DNA from: Phellopilus nigrolimitatus
Taxonomy: Eukaryota; Basidiomycota; Agaricomycetes; Hymenochaetales; Hymenochaetaceae
Direction of reading: 5' to 3'
Length of the DNA: 64,000 nt
Assembly: GCA_021029095.1 (NCBI GenBank)
Contig: JAJOHG010000025.1
Span: forward strand, 372,001-436,000
Below, in pieces: positions 11,183-22,807 of this stretch (its first letter is position 1; each line of letters starts with the position of its first letter). The position numbers and the translations under genes were made by a program. Below the pieces are notes generated by a model. The model was not told the origin of the DNA. It worked only from the letters and a program-made list of their open reading frames with translations, and searched no databases.

Positions 11183-12531
11183 AGCTTATCTTTAGGTTTG
11201 TTCTGTTTCAATTTCATATTTAAAGAAAAGAAAAAAAAAAAAAAAGTCTCGTATTTGTCTTGCCGTTTCCCCGCGTATCGTCTATACTACCCAAGCTCTC
11301 ATCACTAGTAATATATGTAGCACACACTCGATCCGAATTTGTTTCCAGTAGCGTTATCGCGTATACCTGCTACTCCCAGTCTCCATTCTTGCGTTGTATC
11401 ACTGTCGTGCTGAACCGACATCTGAATAAATCTTTTTTAATTATTAATTTTCATGCCAGAATACTTGATTACTTGAATACTTGAAGTGCGTAGGAAAACA
11501 AATGTTCGGGTCGATCATAGTCGCGAGGTCAACTTGATCCTACGTATTGGTTCCAGTTCGCATTTTAAATCACGAAGGATAGTTGTCCACGGTTGCCAAT
11601 CATCGAAAGTGTCTAAAATCTTCCTTAATTCCTCACAATAATATCTCGGATTGTTCGTGCTCATTGTCCTTGAAATAATCCTCTTTGTTGAATTTGACGA
11701 TACGCTCGGGCGTGCGAGGTGTATGTAGCGTGTCAATGACAATCTGGTGGCACGCAGAACTTGTGGTACTTGCATCTCTCTGGATAAATTTAAATAAATT
11801 ATGTATTATTTTCTTTTTTTGACTCAGCCTTGCAAATATCAAGAAATTGTGTCGGAACCAGATACATGCTTAACAAGACCAGGTAATGGGACGGAAACCT
11901 GGACATAGGAAAGTCTGTGTAATCATCGAAACTCGTTAGCGCCGGCCGCATACTAGGCGCTCATGCTTTCCTTTTTATTTTGCACGAGTTCCCATCTCTA
12001 AAATATGATTTTAAGATTATATGAAAGAAAAGACATACTATACTCATACGATGTGATTTTTGTATATGCTCCGAATTTGAGCTGCGTGATATACAAGGCA
12101 TTCAATAAAACTGAAGTGACTATAGATCCTCGTTCTATCATCCGAATCAACTTTACCTAGATTTAAACCAAGTCGTACTGCGATCACTCCATTCTTCATG
12201 GTACCGTACTCATTTTAAAATACTGAATAGTAAATATATTATACTATGGTTAGTGTTCGAGCACTCGAAACTTCGATTTACAAGCGAGAGTTGAGGTGTG
12301 CAAGAACCTAGTGAACCTAGTGAACTTAGTGTATGTTAGTCCATACCGAGATCGTCTTCATGCCACAGGATGCAGCTAGTATGGCATTAGATCTTGCATG
12401 AATATGTATGCATACTACTCTACTGGCTCGGATCGCCACGATACTGCGAGGAAGTTCTGGAAAGAAATGTTCAAAGTATGAGAGACGCATGAAAGAACTA
12501 CTATGTGTTCGCATGTCAATAGACTCAATAC

Positions 12532-12825
12532 CGGTTCATCTTGCTCATCGCATGTCTTTGCGAGTCTCTATCAGCTGAAAGGATTATGAAGAATTACCAC
12601 TGTGTAGGCGATACCTATGCACGGTTATCCGCCACTGATACTCGTCGAAAGGAACTTGAACTGTCGTGGTGTTCGTACTTGAGTGTATGCCAGTATCGGT
12701 CCATCTTGCTCATTGCTCATCGCAGGTCTTTGCGAGTCTCTCTCAGCTGAAAGAATTATGAAGAATTACCACTGTGTAGGCAATACCTATGCACGGTTAT
12801 CCGCCATTGATGCTCGTCCTATCAG
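12532..12825. repeat. Direct repeat pair, offset about 172 bp
   Basis: The segment TTGCTCATCGCATGTCTTTG through TTATCCGCCACTGAT near 12541 recurs almost unchanged from 12713. The copies are roughly 110 bp and differ at a handful of bases. A weaker inverted match (CATGATCCTTTCAAGCG) occurs near 13155-13175. Confidence 0.8.
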
Positions 12826-14810
12826 TCAAAAGGACTCAGAGAATGAACTCCCGTGCTATTCGACTATGGAAACATGTAACTTACGAATCTTGCGTCTCGA
12901 TTAAACAGAAGTTGGGCTCTGATTCTAGAACTACACAATAATGAAGAACAGCTATCCTATCTTGAGGGGCACGTTTAATAGTAATAGAAACAAATCAAAG
13001 GATAATGCGAAGATGTTCAATAGTGAGCCTATTGATTTTTTTTTTCATTCCTGAGTAAATCCGGCAGCCGTCGCAAACAGCATCAGCTGCTGGGTCCCAG
13101 TACACACACACTAGATATGTGTTTGCGGGAGACAGCGCTGGATAGGTATCCTTCATGATCCTTTCAAGCGAAAGTCAGGCAACGAGTGGATCGGAACGAT
13201 ACTAGCATAAGCAATGAGCAAGACTAGTATAATTGGTAGAAAATGTCCCTGGAGACGTCATTCAATGAGGATCTAAAGAGATAGTCTCTCATGTTACTTA
13301 CGGTTCACAGGACGGGAATTATTGGGAGGTAGCGAAGGATATGTATGGGATGCACAATGGCAGATCTTCACAATCTTTTCAACTAATAGAAAATAAGAGG
13401 AAAATCATGCAACGAAGAAGCCGGAGCGACATAAGCGATAGTGAGTGTCCATATTATCGTCATATATTTGGGAGGTAGCAGCGGATAAGGTCTTTTCTAA
13501 ATCATTTCTGGCTCATAGGAGTCTTGCTGCGTGCGCAAGACATGCAATGGGACATTGAGATTTTTCACAGAACCCGATCGTAAATCCCGCGTCATCACCC
13601 AACATTGTACGCTTTCTATCTGGTAGGAATGATGCTGAGAGGCTAAGCACGCCATATGGTCAATTGCGCTCTGTAATGGAATCACTACGTAGCACACATT
13701 GATGTGTCTTTACTGCAATATGGTATCAAGTCCAATGCGTAATAAACATGACAATTGTCGTTACTGATATGTTAAAATGTCCGAAGATGCAATGTAAGGG
13801 GCTTAAGAATAATTACAAAGAAAACACTTGGAGCACCCGGCCTCTCTTTCACGTGGTCCAAGACGAAATCATTGCAAGCTGGATAGAGTCCAACATAGAG
13901 CTCAATGACTGAATTTGAATGTGCCCTGCTCAGCACTATCAGGCCTCTGGTAAATAAGCTGTACTGAGAGCTGAAAAGTGTCCACGAATTATGTGACTTA
14001 TCGGAATCGCTGCCTTCGCATAATTAATGAAAAAAGCATGAATTTTATTGCGCGACATGCAGTGTTGCGGCACTGTTGCCTTATATGGTGCTCTGCCTTT
14101 TCGACACAGCTCGCACAGCTCACCATCATCCTTCATGATCGACAAGATCCTCGAATCAAATTACGGGCTCATCGGTCGAAAAAAGCACATATAGGACGTC
14201 CGTGATACCCTTTCCAATGTCGTATCTATGCTTGGCTCGGTTGGATCATACTCGGAACCGGGTTTGGAAGTCGAAGACGTTGCTGGATCGTCAGATGTCT
14301 CGACGGACGCGCTCTGCTTGAACAGCAACCGTGTGCCATGGCCTGCCGCGGAAACTGTCAATTAGCAGCATACCAATGAAAAAAGAAAGGAGAAACAAGA
14401 GTATCTGTGGCGTTTGTCAAAACCCTTACTTGCGGCAAAAGATCCGTTGGGCATTTGTAAAGGCACGTTTCTATCCTTGCATTTTTCGAGTTGTTCATTT
14501 GCCTAATCTCTTATTTGTCCTGCAGCTTGAAAGTTTCTACGAAGATGCACCACATTTCAAACCACCCGCTAGCGACGTGTGTGGCACTCGAGCAGCCGAA
14601 ATGGTACGAGCGCGGCTGCTGTACGCGTCCACATACGATCTCTCGTCTACCTCTTTCGCCAGTTGAAACGCGTAATACCCGCTCAGTGGGTCAGGCGCCC
14701 TCTCAAACGTACCCACGCGCAGGCCAATAAAAAAATGTGTACCTCGTTAAGCGTGAGATTGTTGTTTCCCGGTGAGTTATGAGCTTCACTTTTTTGCTTG
14801 GTTTTTTCAT

Positions 14811-14911
14811 TCCCTCAGACGTCTCCCCCTTTTCTCATCCCCTCAGACGTCTCCCCCTTTTCTCATCCCCTCAGACGTCTCCTTTTTTTCATTCCCTCAG
14901 ACGTCTCCCTG
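14811..14911. repeat. Short tandem array, TCATTCCCTCAGACGTCTCC unit
   Basis: Four copies of a CCCTCAGACGTCTCCC core are separated by TTTTCTCAT or TTTTTTTCATT spacers. The array lies just upstream of the first KDZ gene and could be part of that element. Confidence 0.8.
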
Positions 14912-14968
14912 AAAAATCATAGTGTATAACCCCCGCCCCCACCCCTATCCCCCTGCTAGATCCTCACG

Positions 14969-15157
14969 ATGCTCGCTCATCTTACCAACGACCCTCGTAG
15001 AAACCCCACCAAATGACCAAAATCGTCTGTACATTGCGTCCGTATTATCTCTGACGACGAGCCTGAGCCTACCGCGCTCGCCGTTACGGACTGGGTTCGT
15101 GGTTCTTCACGGCATGTTTCGCGCTTTGTCCAGACAAGGAAGAGAGTGCGGTCGAGA
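14969..15157 (+). pseudogene. Interrupted N-terminal extension of the first KDZ transposase
   Basis: The frame from the ATG at 14969 encodes MLAHLTNDPRRNPTK, a TGA at 15014-15016, then PKSSVHCVRIISDDEPEPTA, which flows directly into the transposase frame. The sequence on both sides resembles the usual KDZ N-terminus, so the stop is probably a point mutation, perhaps from CGA. The extension is lost unless translation starts downstream. Confidence 0.6.
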
Positions 15158-18100
15158 ATGGACTACGAGATCGACCATGCTGATCACGCTCGCAGCGTCG
15201 ACGCGAGTGTCCGAGTCGATGAAGAGGACTACGCAATGCCGGAACTCGATAATATAGAAGACGCTTTCAATGCGGACGACTACTACCCTTCTGTTGCCTC
15301 GTATCCTGCTAACGACTCGGCCTTTCTCCCTGGCGATGATGATTCTGGAGGCGACTCCGCCAACGAACACTCCGACGGCGTTGACAACATTGGCGACTAT
15401 GCCGCTGACAAAAACAAATCCAAGGTGAGTGTACGCTGCGAACAAAGTCGACAGACAATTAACTTACGAGGTTGCTAGAATGCATTACTCGACTGGATAC
15501 CATTGCGTGACAGCCTCCTCTACGAGCTTCATCGTCATGACGGATTGCAACGGACCCTCGCAATTTGCTCGCGGTGTGGTGACGACCTGAACACCCCTCT
15601 GCGGTGCAAAACGTGCTTCCAGTCGGGACTAACGTGTCTATCATGTATCATCGAAGAACATGCTAGCGCTCCGCTGCACTGCGTCGAGGTCAGTCTGACA
15701 ATATGCAGCTCGTGACACTGTTCTCATATCTATATATCTAGGAGTGGTGCGGAGTATACTGGAAGCCCACGTCGCTGGGTATACTTGGTCTCGTAGTCCA
15801 CATCGGTCATATGAACTTCAGGTGTCCGGCTCCCGAAACCCTCACGCGCACACTGACCGTTATCCATACAAATGGTATCCATCGCGTCAAAGTACTTTTT
15901 TGTGCTTGCGGCGCATCAGCAGGCGAGGCATCGCTTCATTACAACCAGCTCATACGTGTCCGCTGGTTTCCGGCGAGTAGCAAGAAACCACAAACTGTGG
16001 TCTCTTTCGACTGCGTTGAATACTTCCATATTCTTACGTTGCAAGGGAAGCTTACTGCTTACGACTACTATCAATCGTTGGTATATCACACTGATAATAC
16101 AGACACGGATCCTCCTCCGGTGAGTAGTTTTGCGTGTTATGACTACTTTAATTACTGATAAGTTTTTGACAGCGCCGGTACGAAGAATTCATGCGTGTGG
16201 CGAGGCTTTGGCGTCATCTTAAAATGCTCAAGCGCGCTGGTGTTGGGTTGTGCCCTGGTGGAGTCGCAGTGGCAGGTCCCGGGTCGTGCGCGGTCGAATG
16301 CCCGGCATGCCCTCATGCCGAGACACTTCGCCACCGTGAAGACGACGCCATAGGCAGTAGGGATGAAAGGTACGCTAATTTGTTGGTCTTACTCGCTCCT
16401 TTACTTATAAAATATGACTAGCTGGTTGGATACGCAGTTTGTCATGCTCGACGCCAACTTCCGTCTCAAATGCAAGGACAGAAAGATTGACGACCCGTCT
16501 CTTGGGAACGGTCTCTCGTACTATGTCGAAAATAAGGCTTATATGACTTATGTCAACTCGGCTGGCCTTCAGACAGAGGTATGAGCCTGCAAGCGTGTAA
16601 TGTGTGTAATGTGTATTAACATTTACCGCTCGTTCAGATGAATGTGTGCGATTCTGGTCTGCATGCTGTTGATCACGCGAACACTCGAGGTGGCAGTGCG
16701 TATTCTACATCAGGAGTCGGCGCCTGCCAATGCCGACACATGATGGTCAGGCCGAATGGCGTCGGTGATCTGCAACGGGGAGAACGGTAAGTAACTCATT
16801 TTATATACTCAGAGCCTGTGTTAATTTCTTTTTTTCAAAGATACTGCAATATGGATTTTGTTTTCTGGTCCGCCGTGCGCCGTCTCAAAGTTCCACGGCT
16901 CCTTATTTCTTATGATATTGCTTGTCAATGGAATCGTCATCTTTTTGCCCGACATCTCGACATTCCTGAAGAGCTACAGTTCCCTACAGAAACTACGCGG
17001 TTCGCCTTCGTGATCCCAAAATTTCATATAAGCGCACATGGAAAGTCTTGCCAGAGTAAGTATTCACTGAACTACCGGCGAGACATGGGACGTACCGACG
17101 GTGAGAACATCGAGAGAGGATGGGCATGGATGAACCCCGCGTCCCTCAGCACGCGTGAGATGGGTCCTGGAGCTAGACGTGACACGCTCGACGACCAATG
17201 GTCCTTCTGGAACTGGCGCATTCTTGTTAAACTGGGTATGTCCTTCTCATTCATACATTCTTGTCTACATACTAAACCAAGGAATGACAGGTACTACTCT
17301 TGCACGCCGTCTCGACGAAGCTACGCTCGAAGCCAGATCCCAACGAGCTTCTCACGAGCAATTCACGATGTCATTCGCAACGGACAATATCGCTGCATGG
17401 TCAGCGATGATCGACGCCTGGAACATCGATCCTCAACACGCTCCTGATCCATACTCGGAACCCGAGCACAGTATGTACACACGCATTCGTATTCCATTGC
17501 CTTCTCATCACGTTGTATAGATACTACGATCATTGACGTTCGCCGTCAGTTGAACGATCTGGAAGGCGCCGAAACTGCTAGCGGTGTACTACCTCTGCAT
17601 AAAACTTCCGCGACACAGTTCTTAGTCATCGGGATCGAGCTCGAAGAGCAGCAGTGAGTTCATTGATTTTCATTCGTACATATTTTTAACATGTTTGTTT
17701 AAGGCGTGCTCTGCGACTGATGAAGGCTAAGACACGAGGGAACACGAGGGTCATCGCTATCGAAGAAAAGGACGTTGCTTTATGCAGGAAGATTGCGCTT
17801 TGGAAAGCCATTCAGCAGGTCTACATGCCTTGCGTCGCTATTACACCGCGTACGCCAGATGGCACCGACAATAGCGACGCTACCGCTCCTTCCGTCACCG
17901 CCGTCGATATCAGACTATCCCTTCCTTCTTCATTGACGCCTGCAGAAAGGGATGTGGAATGTCTTTCTGAGCTAGGCGAAAAAGAGCGACGGCTACACAT
18001 GGCACAAGCGGATGACGCACTCGAAAGCCTTCGTAAGCACCTACGTGTCGCTGCTACTCTTTTCGATCATAGAATGAGGCAAACCGCGGGCACTGGTACA

Positions 18101-18831
18101 CGGCCGAATACGAGAATGGTGTCTCTGTTAACACGATACAACGATAAGGTGGAACGAGATGCTGAACGTTATCGCGCTGCAAGAGCCGCTCTTGTCTCGC
18201 TCGACCCTCTCGGGGACTGGAAGTTGCGCTTTCACAGTTTGCGGCCCAGCCACATACGCTATCCCACGCGCGACCAAGAGGACGTCGGTGAAGGACGGCG
18301 AAAAATATCCTGGATATGGAAGAATGTTGCGGGATCACCAAACGACATTCAGGAAGGTGTGTGCTTCTTTACTCGATTTATTCAGTACATTAATGAGATT
18401 GTTCGTCCCTGCCAGGACTTCGGGTTGAATGGGCAAAGTCGCTTGCTCGTGCCGAGCGTTGGGAAGAGGAGACTATGCTCGTGAAGGAGGAGATGCGGCG
18501 TGTGCTAGTGTTTCTCGATATCAAGTCAATATGGTGGCGGGCGCTCGCCCATCCTTGCGTTGTTGAGGGCGATAAGATCACGGAGTCCGGCATGAAGGCG
18601 TACGCTTACAAGCAAGCTGCCATACGTCAGTCGCTAGCAGATGACTTCGCTTCCCTGTGGCTGCGCGTCTACGCCGACCACGGACTCGGCGTGCCTTCTT
18701 ACTGGCCAGAACGTTATCAAAGTGTTATACCTGTTCAAAAGCAGGTTCGTCGACGTCGCGAGCGCACAAAACTGCACCGACGTGCTATGGGATTGGATGA
18801 GGTGGACTCTGGAGAATCTGGAGAAGAGTAA
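15158..18831 (+). CDS. KDZ-type DNA transposase with CxC2-like cysteine cluster
   Basis: About eleven exons join cleanly, for example 15158-15424, 15479-15688 and 15742-16119, with the stop at 18829-18831. An acidic N-terminus leads into ALLDWIPLRDSLLYELHRHD and a CxC2-type zinc cluster (CSRCGDDLNTPLRCKTC and further Cys). The RNase H-like transposase core follows: MLDANFRLKCKDR (first Asp), LISYDIACQWNRHL (second Asp) and TDGENIERGWAWMNP (Glu). The C-terminal half is helical and charged. This matches Kyakuja-Dileera-Zisupton elements of basidiomycetes, which move by cut-and-paste. An upstream in-frame ATG at 14969 (MLAHLTNDPRR) would give the usual N-terminus, but a TGA at 15014-15016 interrupts it. 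I therefore start at the next ATG, 15158. All other exons are open, so the copy may be recently active or only lightly damaged. The element ends were not found. Confidence 0.85.
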
Positions 18832-20705
18832 ATTCGCTTTTTAAATGTACGCCTGTGATTTCACGCCAAGTTTTCGACATTGCTTACTATTCTACCCTGT
18901 TCATCGAGTAGTGTCACCCCCCTCTCCACCCCCCTTAATTTCCCTGTCTCTTTTCTTGGTATTCGTACTCCATGCTTTAATATATCCGCCCGCTCTCTGT
19001 CTCCTCTTTCACTCATAATTTCTTGTCAGCCATTCTATCTTGCTTTTTTTCTCGCACGGCCTCCCTTTTGTGCAGTCGCATTTCCCTCCTATCCCACGCC
19101 CTCGTCATTGTCTCTTTCCATTATCTCCTTGTGGGGAGCGCCGGCCGCGCCGGTCAAAACTCACGTGCTAGAGCAGCCACCCCGGTGATGCCGCGAGTGC
19201 CCTATCTTTATCCATGACCATCGTTATGATTCGGTCAACTAGGATACTGTACTTGCTTTCCCTTCTATCCTCCTCTTCCATTCCCCATTCTTGTTTGTCT
19301 CCACACCTCATGCCGACGGTGCCGCATATCTTGTCCGTCGGGATCGCAACGTCGACGAAGTGTAGCAGCGCGGCCGTTTCACCTAGCATGATGACACTTA
19401 AGGACCGCGCCGCGCTCCTCTTCTGGCAGTTCTGGCCCTGCGCGCTCACGAGAATTACGTAGCAATGAGTCTCTTCAAAGGAATCCTCGCACGTCTCCGA
19501 AGCGCTCGCGTACGAGTTTCGACCGGCAGCCCTCGACGTCTCCGGGCCCTGCAGTGTGGCGGCGCGGCCGTTTGTGCCTAGCGCGACGACAGATAAGGGC
19601 CGCGCCGCGCTAGAGAAGATACCCCGCGAGGCCGACGGTGCGGCACACCACGTTCGTCGGGATCGCGACGTCGACAAAGCGCAGCGGCGCGGACGTTTTG
19701 CCTAGCGCGACGACAGATAAGGGCCGCGCCGCGCTAGAGAAGATACCCCGCGAGGCCGACGGTGCGGCACACCATGTTCGTCGGGATCGCGACGTCGACT
19801 TCATGTTCGAGTTTGTGATCAGTTGGCGGCACCGGCTTCAGTAGGAATAGTAGTAGTAATAGTAATGTTTAAACTGACATGTTTCGCCAAAAATATAGCT
19901 TGTTATAAGTCTGAGACAAAACAAAACAAAGTAAACATTTGCGGAGATGACACCGCGTCAACCAGCCCCGTAATGTTGTATCTGTCTACGGCAAAAGCTC
20001 GAAGCCAATTGTCATCTCGCTCAACAGATGTACGCAGAACTAATGCTGAGGTGGCTCCTCATCCTCTAATATGATCCGTTCGGACACTCATAATTTTGTC
20101 GAACAAGTGCATCTTAAAAAAACCTCTGAACCAGTGAATACTGAGTCATGAAAGGATCATTTTTTGTTTTAAACATTCATATCGCCTTACAATGTACTTT
20201 GTGATTTTTCAGATCTCGTCACTCGCGCGAATCTTGAAAAAGCAAGATTGACTTCGTCGATACAACTGCGTGGATATTAGTCAGAATGTCGGCTGCGTGA
20301 TTTGTCAGAACGTGCCGCATCCTCAGGGCACAAACTATAATCATGACACCTGCTGATATATTGAGTTTTTTTGATAATAAACTAATTAAATTAAGTAGTT
20401 TTTTTTTTTCAAAGCCCCTAGGCTGCTCAGATATCATTAAATAACCCAAAATCGCTTTTTTCGGCCTGCCAGATAGCTGACTAAGCCTGCTACACAGTGA
20501 ATTCAATCCCGGCAGCAACGCTGGCTTGAATTATTCAATGAATGCAGGGCCTCATACACTTTTGCCATGCTAAGCATTCGCTGGTTGGTATTGAATTATC
20601 TTCCTGGTAGGACTGAGCAATACGACAAATGAGATCCTCAACGACAAAAAAAAAAACCAGACCACGAGGTATACGAAGTTAAAAAAAAGGAAGCGTGTAG
20701 TAAGT
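18832..20705. other. Intergenic region with a tandem repeat, no gene seen
   Basis: Pyrimidine-rich DNA at 18880-19130 is followed by GC-rich tandem repeats at about 19310-19800 and AT-rich sequence to the fold-back element. The open frames track the repeats or are short. Confidence 0.55.
19310..19800. repeat. GC-rich tandem repeat, unit about 123 bp
   Basis: Units contain GCCGACGGTGCGGCACACC, GTCGGGATCGCGACGTCGAC, GCGGCGCGG and a GACGACAGATAAGGGCCGCG segment. Two copies at about 19555-19755 are nearly identical. An older copy at 19312-19420 is diverged, and a partial copy ends near 19800. Several units include CGCGACGTCGAC-like palindromic cores. Confidence 0.8.
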
Positions 20706-22230
20706 GTTACTCCGGCGTAGAGGGGGAACGGCGAGCGCATGGAGGAGTTGGCGAGCGCGTGGATGCGTGGATGAGCGACGGCGAGCGCGCTGAGTCGAGA
20801 TGGCGCGGACTGTTGAGGAGTCGGCGAGCGCGCGGAGGAGATGGCGAGGCGGGGGCGTGAAGGAGTTGGCGAGCGCGCAGACGAGACAGTGGGGCGGGGG
20901 CGTTGGGGCGTCGGCGAGCGCGTGGAGGAAACAGCGGGGCGGGGGCCTCGAGGAGTTGGCGAGCGCGCGGAGGAGATGACTAGGCGGGGGCCTCGAGGAG
21001 TTTGCGTGCGCGCGGAGGAGATGGCGAGGCGGGGACGTCGAGGGGTCAGCGAGCACGCGGAGGAGGAGGGCGTGGAGGGGGGACGGCGGAGGCGCGGAGG
21101 AAGACGGCGAGCGCGTGGAGGAAGACGGCGAGCGCGTGGAGGAAGACGGCGAGCGCGTGGATGAAGACGGCGGAGGCGTGGATGAAGACAGTGGAGGTGT
21201 GGAGGAAGACAGTGAGGACATGTGGAGGACGGTAAGCTGAGCCGTGGGGGAGGAGAAGGCGAGCGCGCTGAGGGAGGAGATGGCGAACTCACTATGGAAG
21301 AGGGAGGAGCTCGCTGTGGAAGACGATGAGCTCGCTCGAGCAGACGATCCCGCAGCCACTGCGGAGATGGTGGTGGTTCGAAGAAGAGATCGAAAGGTGT
21401 TCCGTTTTTGGAAGAGGTCCTTTTGACTAGCAATCCTGATTCGGAAGGATCAGCTGACTTCCCGAGCGCAGGATCTGTTTGTTCCTACACGTGATCGGGA
21501 AGTCAGCTGATCTTTCCGAATCAGGATTGCTAGTCATCAAGGTCCGATTCCGCTTTCGGACAACCTTTCCATCTCTTCTTCGAACCACCACCATCTCCGC
21601 AGTGGCTGCGGGATCGTCTGCTCATCGCCTTCCACAGCGAGCTCGCCTCCTTAGTCATCGTGCTCTCCGCCTTCCCCATAGCATTCGCCGTTTTCTTCAA
21701 CGCGCTCGCCGTTCCCCTCAGCACGCTCGCCGCCTCCCTTAGCGCGCTCACTGTCTCCCTCAGCGTCCCCGCCGCCTTCCTCAACGCCCTCGCTGCCTTC
21801 CTCAACGCCCTCGCCGCCTTCCTCAGCGCGCACGTCCTCTTCCTCAGCACACACACCGCCCCCCTCAGCGAGCGCCCCCTCTCCCTCAGCGCCTTTGCCG
21901 TCTCCCTCAGCGCCTTCGCCGTCCCCCTAAGCGCTCTCGCTGCCTTTCTCAACGCCCTCGCCGTCTTCCTCGGCGCGCTCGCCGTCTTCCTCAGCGTCCT
22001 TGACGCTCCCGCTGCCCTTTTTGGCGCCCTCGCCGCCTTCCTCAGCGCTCTCGCCGCCTTCTTCAGCGCCTACTCCATCTCTCTCAACGCCCGCCCCCTT
22101 TTCCTTTGCGCCCTTGCCGTCTGCCTCTGCGCACTCGCCGTCTGCCTCTGCGCACTCGCCGTCTGCCTCTGCGCACTCGCCGTCTGCCTCTGCGCCCTCC
22201 ATCATGCTCGCCGTCGCTGACTTATTCGCG
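20706..22230. mobile_element. Fold-back-like element: 1.5-kb palindrome with repeat-filled arms
   Basis: The centre lies near 21480. The sequence 21341-21390 is the exact reverse complement of 21571-21620 (50 of 50 bases). The sequence 21425-21465 matches the reverse complement of 21495-21535 with one mismatch, leaving a 29-nt loop. Outside these, the left arm is a G-rich array of GAGGA...GGCGAGCGCG units. The right arm is the complementary C-rich array with a 21-bp GCCGCCTTCCTCAGCGCGCTC-type unit. Long inverted arms filled with tandem repeats and no transposase are the layout of fold-back (FB) transposons. The long frames here (Ala/Leu/Ser heptads on plus, Glu/Asp-rich on minus) follow the 21-bp unit and are unlikely to be genes. 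Outer ends and target duplications could not be fixed. Confidence 0.65.
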
Positions 22231-22807
22231 AGTACGACACTTCCTTCCATGTCAGTCACGGTCCTTTTTTTTTTGGCTCTTTTTTGCAATTGTAATCATG
22301 TACCTCTTTTGCCAGGTCTCGCTGCCTCCATCTCTGGAGGCTTTTTCGGTCGGGTCTATCTGGAATGTAGGGGCACAGGATGATGTATGCTGCTCTTTTT
22401 TTCATACATACCCTTTACTAATCCTGAATATATTGTAAGTTGGGACTGATTTGGCCAGACTGCGCACTCCTTTTTTCCATTATGTTTGATTATGAGGCCT
22501 TTTCCCGCAGAATAGTTTAAATACATTTTAGACAAATGGGGTTGAAAAAATGCAAGGGAAAAAAAAAAACGCGAACAATAAGAGTCGAAGAGCTTTAAAG
22601 TTTGCTCGCGAAAGCGCGTGGGCTGCCGTAACTAAGAAGCATGTACCATCAATTAAGTAAGAGAAATTCGGTGTGTCGGTTCGCATGAGTTCCCGACTGG
22701 CGCGATCGCGCTCGGAATAGCTGGCTTCCGGTGGCCTTGAGTGTTAGGTGCGCTGGACCTTTTCTTCTCGATTGGACGCCTTCACCTCTTACATCCCTTT
22801 TTCAAGC
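22231..22807. other. Spacer between fold-back element and second KDZ gene
   Basis: AT-rich DNA with poly-T and poly-A runs. No gene seen. It may contain the 5' end of the KDZ element. Confidence 0.5.

Larger units (their letters stand above)
11183..14968. other. Long AT-rich intergenic region, no convincing gene
   Basis: About 3.8 kb without a gene I can support. A minus-strand frame at 11515-11842 contains FDDWQPWTTILRDL-type sequence and may be an old relic, but it is broken and unrecognised. The region contains a direct repeat near 12.5-12.8 kb and a short tandem array at 14.8 kb. Poly-A and poly-T runs are frequent. Confidence 0.55.

Noticed and set aside
11515..11842. Small minus-strand gene (FDDWQPWTTILRDL)
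   Set aside because: Two overlapping frames share the signal and neither has a clear start, end or splice site. At best a relic.
20570..21433. Minus-strand frame of 287 residues rich in Ser, Pro, Arg and Leu
   Set aside because: It lies in the left arm of the fold-back element and simply follows the G-rich repeat units. Several frames are open at once, which is typical of low-complexity repeats.
21660..22220. Plus-strand frame with LAAFLSA heptads, like a membrane or leucine-zipper protein
   Set aside because: The 21-bp repeat unit keeps the frame open on both strands. There is no conserved domain, and the sequence mirrors the opposite arm.
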